Shown here: positions 18,739 to 26,765 of the stretch, one piece after another
How the letters are laid out: every line of letters starts with the position of its first letter
Position numbering within the stretch: position 1 is the stretch's first letter
Assembly: GCA_052148155.1 (NCBI GenBank)
Contig: JBKQIY010000192.1
Span: 1 to 48,286, forward strand
From: JBBQER01 sp052148155
GTDB lineage: Bacteria > Actinomycetota > Acidimicrobiia > IMCC26256 > PALSA-610
Length of the DNA: 48,286 bases
Direction of reading: 5' to 3'
Position numbers and translations under genes: made by a program
Notes under the pieces: model-generated
What the model saw: only the letters and a program-made list of their open reading frames with translations
The model's database searches: none
Told to the model about the DNA's origin: nothing

Positions 18739-20519
18739 CTGCGCAACTCTCTGACGAGGTGGGGCAGCGCGTCACGCCAGTCGGCAACGATCCCGACATC
18801 GGCGGACTGGAAGATCGGCGCGTCAGCGTCGCGATTGATCGCCAGCACGGTGCGCGCCGCGCGCAGGCCCACGGTGTGGTTGAACTTGCCGCTGGCGCCG
18901 ATACTGACGAACAAACGCGGCGCGATCGATCGGCCCGTGATGCCCACCTGGCGGGACCGGGGGAGCCAACCTTCATCGGTGACTTTGCGGGTTGCGCCAA
19001 GTTCGGCGCCGAGCAGCGCCCGAAGCGGTTCGAGCGCGTCGTACTCGTCGGGTTTCACGCCCCGGCCGACGCCGATCACGACCGCCGCTTCTGCGAGCGT
19101 GTCGAGGTCGTCGTCGCGGGTGCGGGCCAGGACTCGTATCCGTCCGCGTGATGTCATCGCGACCCGGTCAACGGCAGGTTCGGGCTCGGCTGAGCGAGGT
19201 GCGGGTGCGGTGATCATGCCCGCGCGTACGGTCGCCATCTGAATCGGCGATGTCGCCCCGATCGCGGCGACCAGCTGGCCGCCGAACGCGGGCTTCCACG
19301 CGACGAGACGCGCGTCGCCGATTTCGAGGTCGACGGCGTCGCCGGTGAGTCCGGCGTCGAGGCGCGCGGCGACGCGTGACGCGACCTCGCGACCCCACGC
19401 GGTCGAGCCGGCGATGATCGCCCACGGCACGTGCGTGCCGGCCCAATCGGTCACTGCCTGCGCGACGTCTTCTTCGATGTTGTCGCCGTCGAGGTGCACG
19501 ATACGGTCGGCGCCCCATGCGCTGAGCACGTTCGCCTTGGGATCCCCCACGGTGATCGCGACAACCGAACTGCCGAGCTCCGCCGCCAACCGTGCCGCGA
19601 CCCCTAACAGTTCCCGCGTCGCGTGGGCGCGGTCGGGTTCGACGACGACCGCGACCGCAGGCATGGTCGTGGGGGCGCGCCGGCCCGGAACGTGCTCGAC
19701 CCGTGCGTCGAGCGTTTCTGCGCGCAACGCGCCACGCTCGCGCAGCACGCGTACCGCGGCGCGCACTTGGTGGCTGAGGGATGCGTCCGGATGCGACATC
19801 CGCGCCCGGCTCACCGCCATCACCTTGACCGGCCCGACCCACGTGGGTGAAGCCTGCGCACCCCAAGGACCCGCGCCGAGGTCGGCTGCCGTCAACCGGC
19901 GAATCCGCGCTGAGCTCACCGCGGCACGCCCGGGCGGGTCGACCTTCGTCGGCTCGCACAGCCGCTCGGCGCACGACAGCAGTGCCGGCAGCCTGACCTC
20001 GGCCTGCATCCATCCGTCGTCGTGCTCGCAGCGGGCATCGACGAGGCTGTCGGCGGAAACATTGAGATACCGCACGCCGGTGAGGAAGGGGAGGTCGAGA
20101 AGCTCGGCGACTTCGGGACCGACCTGGCCGGTGTCGGCATCGACCGAGTTCCGGCCCACAAGCACCAGGTCGAACCGGCCTTCCAGCGTGAGCGCCGCGG
20201 TCAAGGCCTTCGCGGTGGCGAGCGTGTCGGAGCCCGCGAACGCGACGTCGGTGACGTGCACGCCGCTGATGTTGACGCCCCGATCGAGTCCCCACGCGAT
20301 CGCTTCGCGCAACGTGTCGTCGGCGTTGACAGGTCCGAGGGTGAACACGACGACCTGCGAACCGTCACGACCCGCGGCCAACTCGACCGCCTTGGCGACC
20401 GCGCGCCGGCAGTAGGGGTTCATCTCCAGCTCGATGCCGTCGCGGCGGAGCCGTCCGTCCGGTCCGAGCTCCATCTCCTCGAACTTGGGAATCTGTTTGA
20501 CCAACACCGCGATGCGCAC
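18735..20519 (-). CDS. Electron-transfer flavoprotein, beta and alpha subunits fused
   Basis: 594 aa single chain equivalent to EtfB plus EtfA. Residues 1-265 are ETF-beta (MRIAVLVKQIP, LELEMNPYCRRAV, DADTGQVGPEVAELL at about 127-141, and the CEPTK region). Residues from about 287 are ETF-alpha, ending in the FAD domain (GITGRSIAPRLFVSIGASG, then AINRDADAPIFQSADVGIV). Both halves look intact, so it should carry FAD and accept electrons from acyl-CoA dehydrogenases. Fusion is unusual because ETF is normally two polypeptides. GTG start at 20519. It is divergent from the thiolase, with a palindromic operator-like site between them. Confidence 0.94.
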   Translation of the reverse strand: MRIAVLVKQIPKFEEMELGPDGRLRRDGIELEMNPYCRRAVAKAVELAAGRDGSQVVVFTLGPVNADDTLREAIAWGLDRGVNISGVHVTDVAFAGSDTLATAKALTAALTLEGRFDLVLVGRNSVDADTGQVGPEVAELLDLPFLTGVRYLNVSADSLVDARCEHDDGWMQAEVRLPALLSCAERLCEPTKVDPPGRAAVSSARIRRLTAADLGAGPWGAQASPTWVGPVKVMAVSRARMSHPDASLSHQVRAAVRVLRERGALRAETLDARVEHVPGRRAPTTMPAVAVVVEPDRAHATRELLGVAARLAAELGSSVVAITVGDPKANVLSAWGADRIVHLDGDNIEEDVAQAVTDWAGTHVPWAIIAGSTAWGREVASRVAARLDAGLTGDAVDLEIGDARLVAWKPAFGGQLVAAIGATSPIQMATVRAGMITAPAPRSAEPEPAVDRVAMTSRGRIRVLARTRDDDLDTLAEAAVVIGVGRGVKPDEYDALEPLRALLGAELGATRKVTDEGWLPRSRQVGITGRSIAPRLFVSIGASGKFNHTVGLRAARTVLAINRDADAPIFQSADVGIVADWRDALPHLVRELRS

Positions 20520-20538
20520 AGCTACTCCGGAGACAAAG

Positions 20539-20554
20539 CTGACTATCGTGTCAG
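20539..20554 (-). promoter_or_regulatory. Operator-like site CTGAC-N6-GTCAG (site 3)
   Basis: Third exact copy of the 5+5 bp core (spacer TATCGT), ending 19 nt before the GTG of the fused ETF and only 3 nt before the ATG of the divergent thiolase (20558). It could therefore control both genes. The minus-strand flank GTCATAACCTGACAC closely matches that at site 2. Confidence 0.65.
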
Positions 20555-20557
20555 GTT

Positions 20558-21739
20558 ATGACACGTGAAGCCGTCATCGTCGACTGCGCGCGCACCGCCT
20601 TCGGGAAGCGCAAAGGCGCGCTCGCCGGCTGGCACCCCACTGATCTGCTCGGCCTCGTGTTGCGCACAATGGTCGACCGCAACGACTTCGATCCCGCACT
20701 GATCGACGACGTGGTCGGCGGCTGCGTCACCCAGGCCGGGGAGCAGGGCTGCAACGTCACCCGCAACGCGTGGGTCGCCGCCGGCCTGCCGTGGAGCGTC
20801 CCCGCCACGACCGTCGACCGGCAGTGCGGTTCGTCGCAACAGGCCGCGCATTTCGTCGCGCAAGGCGTCATCGCGGGTGCGTACGACCTCGGTATCGCGT
20901 GCGGGGTCGAATCGATGACGCGTGCGCCGATGTCGTCGAACGCACGCGGTGGGACCGGACCTTTCAGTGGTGACTTCCTCGCGAACACCAACAACACGCT
21001 GGGTATCCAGTTCTGGGTCGCGCAGGTGCTGGCCGACAAATGGGGAATCACACGCGACGAAATGGACGCGTTCGCGCTGCAGTCGCACGAACGCGCGGCC
21101 GCCAGCACCGACGACGGCTTCTTCTCCGGCGAGATTGTGTCCGTGCCCATCAAGGACGAGAACGGGCACCTCACAGATGCCGTGCTGGCCGCCGACGAGG
21201 GCATCCGGCGCGAGACCACGCTCGAGCGGCTCGCGGCGTTGCCGCCCGCATGGGTGTCCGACGACCAGCCCGCGCCCGCGATCACAGCGGGGAACTCGTC
21301 GCAGATGACCGACGGCGCATCGGCCATGTTGATTGCCGAACGTTCGGTGGCCGAGCGGCTCGGGCTCCCGATCCGGGCCCGCTTCGCCCATTTCGCAGTC
21401 GCGGCCGAGGATCCAGTGCTGGTGCTCTCGGCACCGGTGCCGGTCACCTACAAGATGATCGAACGGTCCGGTATGAAGCCCGACGAATGGGATGCGGTCG
21501 AATGTAACGAGGCGTTCGCATCGATCGCGCTGATGTGGGACAAAGAGTTCGAATATCCGATCGAACGATTGAATCCGCGCGGCGGCGCAATCGCGGTCGG
21601 TCACCCGCTCGGCGCGTCAGGTGTTGCCCTGTTGACTCGTTTGCTGCGCCACCTCGAAGCCACCGGCGGCCGGTACGGATTTCAGACAATGTGCGAAGGT
21701 GGCGGCCAAGCCAACGCGACGGTGATCGAACGCCTGTAG
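20558..21739 (+). CDS. Acetyl-CoA acetyltransferase (thiolase)
   Basis: 393 aa thiolase. Nucleophile C90 lies in VDRQCGSSQQAA. ECNEAFAS, GGAIAVGHPLGASG (active-site His) and the C-terminal CEGGGQANA (the second catalytic Cys, normally C-V-G-G-G-Q-G) complete the degradative thiolase pattern. It would cleave 3-ketoacyl-CoA with CoA and so pairs naturally with the divergent fused ETF. The ATG at 20558 lies 3 nt from operator site 3 with no room for a ribosome-binding site, so a leaderless transcript is likely. A FadA6-like role is possible next to the IpdAB-like gene but is not proven. Confidence 0.94.
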   Translation: MTREAVIVDCARTAFGKRKGALAGWHPTDLLGLVLRTMVDRNDFDPALIDDVVGGCVTQAGEQGCNVTRNAWVAAGLPWSVPATTVDRQCGSSQQAAHFVAQGVIAGAYDLGIACGVESMTRAPMSSNARGGTGPFSGDFLANTNNTLGIQFWVAQVLADKWGITRDEMDAFALQSHERAAASTDDGFFSGEIVSVPIKDENGHLTDAVLAADEGIRRETTLERLAALPPAWVSDDQPAPAITAGNSSQMTDGASAMLIAERSVAERLGLPIRARFAHFAVAAEDPVLVLSAPVPVTYKMIERSGMKPDEWDAVECNEAFASIALMWDKEFEYPIERLNPRGGAIAVGHPLGASGVALLTRLLRHLEATGGRYGFQTMCEGGGQANATVIERL

Positions 21740-21791
21740 CGCTCCTTCAACGGCGACGGCAACACGTCGCGGGAATGCAGGTACACGAGAT

Positions 21792-22664
21792 CTATCCCGT
21801 GATCTCGCTCAGCGCGGCAAGTTGCTCGCAATAGTGCGCGGGGGAGTGATGTACGAAGCGGACGTTGACTCCGGTCGCGCCGATCTCGACGAAACGCCCG
21901 AACGCGTCGGCGACGCGTTCGGGCTCTGCGATCGGATCCAGCGGGTGTTCGTTCTGCACCACGACGTCGGGTGGCTCCGAACGGGCGACCCACGTGCTTG
22001 TCTCACGGGCCCGTGCGAGCATTTCGCCGAGCTCGATCGTCCGTAGCCCGAACGGCGCCCAGCCGTCGCCGAGCTCCACCGCTCGCCGAAGTGAACGCGC
22101 CGTACGACCACCAACCCAGATCGGGAGTCGCGGTTGTCGCGCGCGCGGGTCGATGACGAATCCTTCGAAGTCGTAGAAGCGACCGTGATACGCGGGCTCC
22201 GGTTCGGACAGTGCAGCGCGCAGTGCGCGCATTGCGTCGTCGGCGCGTTCGCCGCGATTGTCGAACGGCGCGCCGAGCAACTCGAACTCCTCGCGCAACG
22301 ATCCGACACCGACTCCGAGGATCACGCGTCCGTCGGTCACCTCGTCGAGTGTGCCGTAACGTTTCGCGATCGCCAGTGGATGGTGGTAGCCGAGCACGAG
22401 CACGTGCGCGGCGAATCGAATCGTCGACGTGTGCGCGCTCAGCGCTCCGAAGGTGGCGAGCGGATCCCAATAGCGTGCGCCCCGCGTCGGCGCGACGTCG
22501 ACCGGGATCGCGACGTGCTCAGAGCAGGTGCAGTGGTGGTAGCCGAGCCGGTCGGCTTCCCGAACAATTCTGACAACGTCCGCGAAGGTTCCGGTCTCCT
22601 CCCAGGCCGCATGGGCGCTCGGAAGCAGGGTCAGGACCGGCGTGACGATGCCGATGTTCAGCAC
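21792..22664 (-). CDS. LLM-class F420-dependent oxidoreductase
   Basis: 290 aa luciferase-like TIM barrel. Motifs: MLNIGIVTPVLTLLP start, EADRLGYHHCTCSEHVAIP, IRFAAHVLVLGYHHP, DEVTDGRVILGVGVG, LLGAPFDNRG, and LPIWVGGRTARSLRRAVELGDGWAPF. This resembles the TIGR03619 F420-binding group. It lies 24 nt downstream of tetR on the same strand, so is probably in its operon. It is convergent with the thiolase; CGAGATC/GATCTCG arms at 21786-21807, over its stop codon, may serve as a weak terminator. Confidence 0.88.
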   Translation of the reverse strand: MLNIGIVTPVLTLLPSAHAAWEETGTFADVVRIVREADRLGYHHCTCSEHVAIPVDVAPTRGARYWDPLATFGALSAHTSTIRFAAHVLVLGYHHPLAIAKRYGTLDEVTDGRVILGVGVGSLREEFELLGAPFDNRGERADDAMRALRAALSEPEPAYHGRFYDFEGFVIDPRARQPRLPIWVGGRTARSLRRAVELGDGWAPFGLRTIELGEMLARARETSTWVARSEPPDVVVQNEHPLDPIAEPERVADAFGRFVEIGATGVNVRFVHHSPAHYCEQLAALSEITG

Positions 22665-22688
22665 GGTTCGCAGGCCGGGCGCTGCCGG

Positions 22689-23324
22689 TCAGTCGGCCGG
22701 CGCGAGCATCCGCTCGACCGCGTTGACGAGCGCCGGAATGTGGGAAGGCGCTTCGTCGAGACGGCCGCTTTCGACCAGGTGCAGCATCGACTCGAGCAAC
22801 AGACCGAACACGCCGACCGCGACCGCAGCGGCTTGCGGTGCTGACGCGGCCTGCGAGTCGAAGTCGGCCCAGATTTCGCGGACCTGCGTGGCGACTTGGC
22901 AGCGCACACGTGCCCGCAAGGCGTTGACCTCGGGTGAGGTACCGATGCCTTCGAGTAACAAGATGCGCGCCGCGGCCGGATCGGACACGAGGTAGCTGAC
23001 GAACGCGGTTACTCCGACTTCGAGAAGTGTCTTGTCGGATCCGACGTTGCGGAGATCCTTGCGTACGGAATCGAGGAGACCGAGCAGCGAAGCTTGCAGC
23101 GCGGCGTACATCGCTGCTTCGCGATTGTCGAAGAACAGGTAGAACGCGGTCCGGCTGGTGTGCGCGCTTCGTACGATGTCTTCCACCGATGTGCGGTGGT
23201 ATCCACGAGCCGAGAACTCGTTGATCGCGGCACGCACGAGGCGTTCGCGTTGATCGGCTCGCCGCTGTTCGGCCGACAGCCCCCGGTAGCGGCGACCCGA
23301 CGCGGAGATGGTGGCAGTTGGCAT
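22689..23324 (-). CDS. TetR family transcriptional regulator
   Basis: 211 aa. The N-terminal helix-turn-helix (residues about 20-65) reads RLVRAAINEFSARGYHRTSVEDIV...SRTAFYLFFDNREAAMYAAL, a textbook TetR DNA-binding domain. The C-terminal half is a helical ligand domain. The ATG at 23324 is preferred to a TTG at 23369. It is divergent from the IpdAB-like gene, with a 104-bp intergenic region, and upstream of an LLM oxidoreductase. It is a candidate regulator of this lipid or steroid-like island and possibly of the CTGAC-N6-GTCAG sites; that link is only a guess. Confidence 0.92.
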   Translation of the reverse strand: MPTATISASGRRYRGLSAEQRRADQRERLVRAAINEFSARGYHRTSVEDIVRSAHTSRTAFYLFFDNREAAMYAALQASLLGLLDSVRKDLRNVGSDKTLLEVGVTAFVSYLVSDPAAARILLLEGIGTSPEVNALRARVRCQVATQVREIWADFDSQAASAPQAAAVAVGVFGLLLESMLHLVESGRLDEAPSHIPALVNAVERMLAPAD

Positions 23325-23428
23325 TCGTGGGAGACTAGCTGGATCTTTCCGGGGTGTCTCGGGGAGCAAATTCGGCCTGGTGTGGCCGCCTCGCTACGTT
23401 TCCAGTATTGGTCGAGAAGGTTTCCATC

Positions 23429-25120
23429 TTGGACGACAAACGAGCCTCGCTCGCCGACGCGGTCGGCCAGCACGTACATGCCGGCGACGCGCTGCACCCG
23501 GTGGTCGGCCATGCGCGCTGGTCAGCCGCGACCCGTGAGGTGGTACGTCAGTGGTGGGGTCGCGATCCCCAGTTCACGCTCGTCATGCTCTCATTGTCGA
23601 GCCTTGGAGCCTTGTTTTTTCGCGGACACCTCGTCCGAAATGTCATCACCGGTTATTCCGGTGACACGTTCCCGAACTTCACGCCCAATCCGATCTTCGC
23701 GGGTGCCTACGAACGCGGCGAGGTCGACGTCGAGCACTGGTCGTTCCTCGCGTTCTCGCAGCGACTCGAAGCCGCCGCGCGCGGCCTGCCCGCGATCGTG
23801 ACCCGTTCGATCGCGGGTTCGTCGATGGAAGCGAACGACGCATACGCACGCGTCGACTCGCCGTTCGGCGAGGTCGGACTCCTCGCGCCATTGCAGGCCG
23901 ACGTCGCGCTGGTGCACGCACCGATCGCCGACCGGGCCGGAAACGTGGCGTTGCAACCACCGCTGCTCGAAGGCGTCTGGGGCGCGCTCGGCGCACGGCG
24001 CGGCGCCATCGTCACCGTCGAGCGGATCGTCGACGACATCCGGCCGTGGTCGCATCTGGTGCGGATTCCGGCGCATCGGGTGCTGGCGGTGGTGGAGTGC
24101 CCCATGGGAGCCCACCCCGGAGGCTGCTACGCAGGCTCACTGCCGGTCACCGGGTACGGCGAGGACTACGAGTTCTGGGTGGAGGCGAGGGCCGCGACCC
24201 GCAGCGACGACTACGACGCCTGGATCAAGCGTTGGGTGCTCGATGTCGAGTCGCAGCAGCAATGGGTCGACCAGCTCGGCGTCGAACGCGTCCAGGCACT
24301 GCGCACCAAGGCCGCGCCCGACTCGTGGCGGGCCGATCAGACGGCCTACCCTCCCGACCTCGACAGCCCGCCGAACGCGTGGGAACGCGCCGCAGTCTGG
24401 GGTGCCCGCTACTTGGCCGGCCGTGTCGTCGCGCTCGACGCCGACGCCGTCCTCGCCGGTGCCGGTGTCGCGAACCTGTCGGCGTGGCTCGGTGTGAAAC
24501 TCGCACGCGACGCCGGTTCCCACGTTCAGCTGACCGCCGAGATCGGACTCTGGGGTTACGACGCGACGCCGGCCGATCCGTTCGTGTTGAACCATCGGAA
24601 CTTTCCGACCGCGACGATGTTGGCAGATGCCGCGATGGTGCTGGGCACGCTCGTCGGAGGCGAGGGCACGACCACGATCGGCTGTCTCGGCGGCGCGCAA
24701 ATCGACCGGTTCGGGAACGTGAACTCGACCCGCATCGAGCCGCGGCCGTTCCTCGTCGGATCGGGCGGCGGCAACGATGTCGCGAGCACCGCGACTGAAA
24801 ATGTTGTCGTCGCGACGTTGACGCGCCAGCGCACCCCCGCCGACTGCTCGTACATCACGTCACCCGGCCGTGTTGTGCGCTCGTTGATCACGGATCTCGG
24901 CGTCTTGGAGAAGCTCGGCGACCTCGCGTCGTCCGAGCTCGTGTTGACCGCAGTGCCGGCCGGTGACACGCCGATCGCTGATCGCATCACCGCCGCGAAA
25001 GCCGCATGCGGCTGGCAGATCGAGGTCGCAACCAATGTCGCCGAGCTCGCCGCGCCGACCGCCGACGAGATCGGAACATTGCGCCGCTGGGACCCTCGAG
25101 GTTGGTTCCTGCGAGCCTGA
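23429..25120 (+). CDS. Single-chain class I CoA-transferase-like protein (IpdA-IpdB-like fusion)
   Basis: 563 aa. The N-terminal half (about 1-290) matches an A subunit: RNVITGYSGDTFPN, ANDAYARVDSPFGEVGLLAPLQADVALVHAPIADRAGN. The C-terminal half (about 330-563) matches a B subunit: LTAEIGLWGYDATPADPF, LGGAQIDRFGNVNST, the oxyanion-type GSGGGNDVAS, SPGRVVRSLIT. Glutaconate-type CoA-transferases and the steroid ring hydrolase IpdAB have two separate subunits; here they are joined. IpdAB opens the last steroid rings as a CoA thioester, and a nearby thiolase and TetR recall the KstR2 regulon. TTG at 23429 has GAGAAGG 8 nt upstream; a GTG at 23354 is the alternative. Identity as IpdAB rather than another CoA-transferase is inferred. 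Confidence 0.8.
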   Translation: MDDKRASLADAVGQHVHAGDALHPVVGHARWSAATREVVRQWWGRDPQFTLVMLSLSSLGALFFRGHLVRNVITGYSGDTFPNFTPNPIFAGAYERGEVDVEHWSFLAFSQRLEAAARGLPAIVTRSIAGSSMEANDAYARVDSPFGEVGLLAPLQADVALVHAPIADRAGNVALQPPLLEGVWGALGARRGAIVTVERIVDDIRPWSHLVRIPAHRVLAVVECPMGAHPGGCYAGSLPVTGYGEDYEFWVEARAATRSDDYDAWIKRWVLDVESQQQWVDQLGVERVQALRTKAAPDSWRADQTAYPPDLDSPPNAWERAAVWGARYLAGRVVALDADAVLAGAGVANLSAWLGVKLARDAGSHVQLTAEIGLWGYDATPADPFVLNHRNFPTATMLADAAMVLGTLVGGEGTTTIGCLGGAQIDRFGNVNSTRIEPRPFLVGSGGGNDVASTATENVVVATLTRQRTPADCSYITSPGRVVRSLITDLGVLEKLGDLASSELVLTAVPAGDTPIADRITAAKAACGWQIEVATNVAELAAPTADEIGTLRRWDPRGWFLRA

Positions 25121-25139
25121 TAGCTCCGATTCGATCAAG

Positions 25140-25769
25140 TCATCGAGTTTCCGCGCGGCGGCCGAGCGCATCGGCTCGGGTCGTGGCCAGGCTCCGGCCT
25201 ATGACGAAACGGGAAATCACGCGACCCGCCCCGGGCGACATGCTCATCGCCCGAACCCCGGCGACGTACGTGCCATCGGCGCACCAGGCGTGTACGACCT
25301 GACCGGTCAGCCGGATCGTCGCGCCGTCGAGGTTGCAGTCCAGCTCTACGACGTCGCCGCCCGAGAGGGCCGCGTCAGCGCGCAGTTGACAACCGCCTTC
25401 GGAGACGTCGACGACCTCGGCATCGATCACCCGCGGTTCGCTTCCTTGGCGCATGACGGTCACTTGTGTCTTCTGGTTCAAGGCCACGCGCACATGCCCA
25501 CGGCGTTGAATCCGTTCGTCCTGGCCGACGAGAAGAATCTTCAGGCTGCGCTCTTCGCGCTCGAGCACCCGACCTCGCACCTTCGCGAGCCAGCGCTGTT
25601 CGCTGAAGCACACGCGCACCGGCGCGTTGGGCTTCAGGTCGACGGACGGCGCCTGCTCATCCGTGACGACCAACAGATTTCCACCCGCGCGCGAGACGCT
25701 GCCCTGCCAGACGGCGACACACCGGAAGTCCTCGATTACGACTTGTTCGCCTATCTCAAGTTCGCGCAT
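25140..25769 (-). CDS. PilZ domain protein (c-di-GMP binding)
   Basis: 209 aa. An N-terminal YcgR-like beta domain (about 1-90) precedes a PilZ domain beginning at QRRGHVRVAL, which supplies the RxxxR switch, followed by VDVSEGGCQLRAD, the D/NxSxxG motif, and VELDCNLDGATIRLTGQVVH. These are the c-di-GMP-contacting residues, so it is probably a receptor. No output domain is attached. It is convergent with the CoA-transferase (19 nt between). An EAL-HDOD gene lies 1 kb upstream in the opposite direction, suggesting a local c-di-GMP theme. Confidence 0.87.
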   Translation of the reverse strand: MRELEIGEQVVIEDFRCVAVWQGSVSRAGGNLLVVTDEQAPSVDLKPNAPVRVCFSEQRWLAKVRGRVLEREERSLKILLVGQDERIQRRGHVRVALNQKTQVTVMRQGSEPRVIDAEVVDVSEGGCQLRADAALSGGDVVELDCNLDGATIRLTGQVVHAWCADGTYVAGVRAMSMSPGAGRVISRFVIGRSLATTRADALGRRAETR

Positions 25770-26765
25770 TGTGTGCTCCGACGGCCGACCGTGTCAGGGC
25801 AAAGGTCGCCAGCCCTTCGACGTATCCACCGGATTTGTCGGCACTCGACCCGCGCTCCATTACGGGTATGGAGCCGCGGCGGGAACGGCCGACTCTCGGT
25901 CCGGCTATTCCGTGCACCGCGCCGCCCGGGACTCCTGGCACAGACAACGCGCGGGTGGGGTCGACGAACGGGTTCTGTGTGACGTCCCGTCGGATTCGGA
26001 CGCCGTGATGCCCATGGCTGACGACCGCAGTCAATCTCCCGACGACGGCCACAGGTTCCGGCGCGCCATCGCCCGGCGGCTTTCATTTGCCTTTCATGTC
26101 GGACCTGATCGCGGCGCTCTCTGAGAAACGCGGCACAAAAGCCTGCAAGCAGGTCCGTTTGGACCTCCGCAAGACGTGACCGGCGACCGTCCGGTGCGCG
26201 GCCTTCAGCCGGAACGGCGGAGCGAGACGCGACGGTCGCGACGACCGAGATTCGAAGAGGGGGACCGTGTCGCGTTGCACACCGTCCCGAGCTTGTGCGA
26301 CGACGCCAGCGCCGCGGTGATCGTGATATTCACCAACGCCGCGGGTCGCATTCGTCGGTGTCTCTTTGCTGTGAACGGAGCCGTTTGTCGCACGATATCC
26401 GCATGTATTCGCGGCGATGCACGGCCGCCAGCTCCCGACGGCCCGCGGACCGAACTACTGACGAATGGCCCGCCAGATTCGCTGGTGTTGCCCCGAGCTT
26501 CCGAGCCCGGACGCCAGCCCGGTCGTGAGAGATGTGCGGGTGGACAGGAACGAGATCGTGATGCGGGGACGTATCGACGGTTCCGCCAAGATCGCCGTCT
26601 CGGGCGGACCGCGTCGAATTCGCCGACGATGTGCGTCCGATGGCGTGACCAAATCATCGAACGGCGGGCGGGCCGATCCGAAGAACGCCGTCGTTGCGAT
26701 ATCGGCTGTCCGCAAGTTGGACAACAGTCCTCAGGGCATTGGAGCTTGGTGACGATTAGTGGTCC
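25770..26765. other. About 1 kb without a convincing gene
   Basis: Divergent space between the PilZ and EAL-HDOD genes. It holds two adjacent hairpins, CCTGC-AA-GCAGG (26142-26153) and AGGTCC-GTTT-GGACCT (26151-26166), which overlap by 3 nt. Two protein-like but unsupported frames occur: 26096-26179 (27 aa, MSDLIAALSEKRG start) and 26465-26752 (95 aa, with DVRVDRNEIVMRGRIDG). Neither has a clear ribosome-binding site or a recognised domain. They could be a small protein, gene remnants or chance. I see no c-di-GMP riboswitch core. Confidence 0.4.

Noticed and set aside
25297..25320. CTGAC-CG-GTCAG palindrome inside the PilZ gene
   Set aside because: Spacer is 2 rather than 6 and it lies in coding sequence, so it is not counted with the three operator sites.
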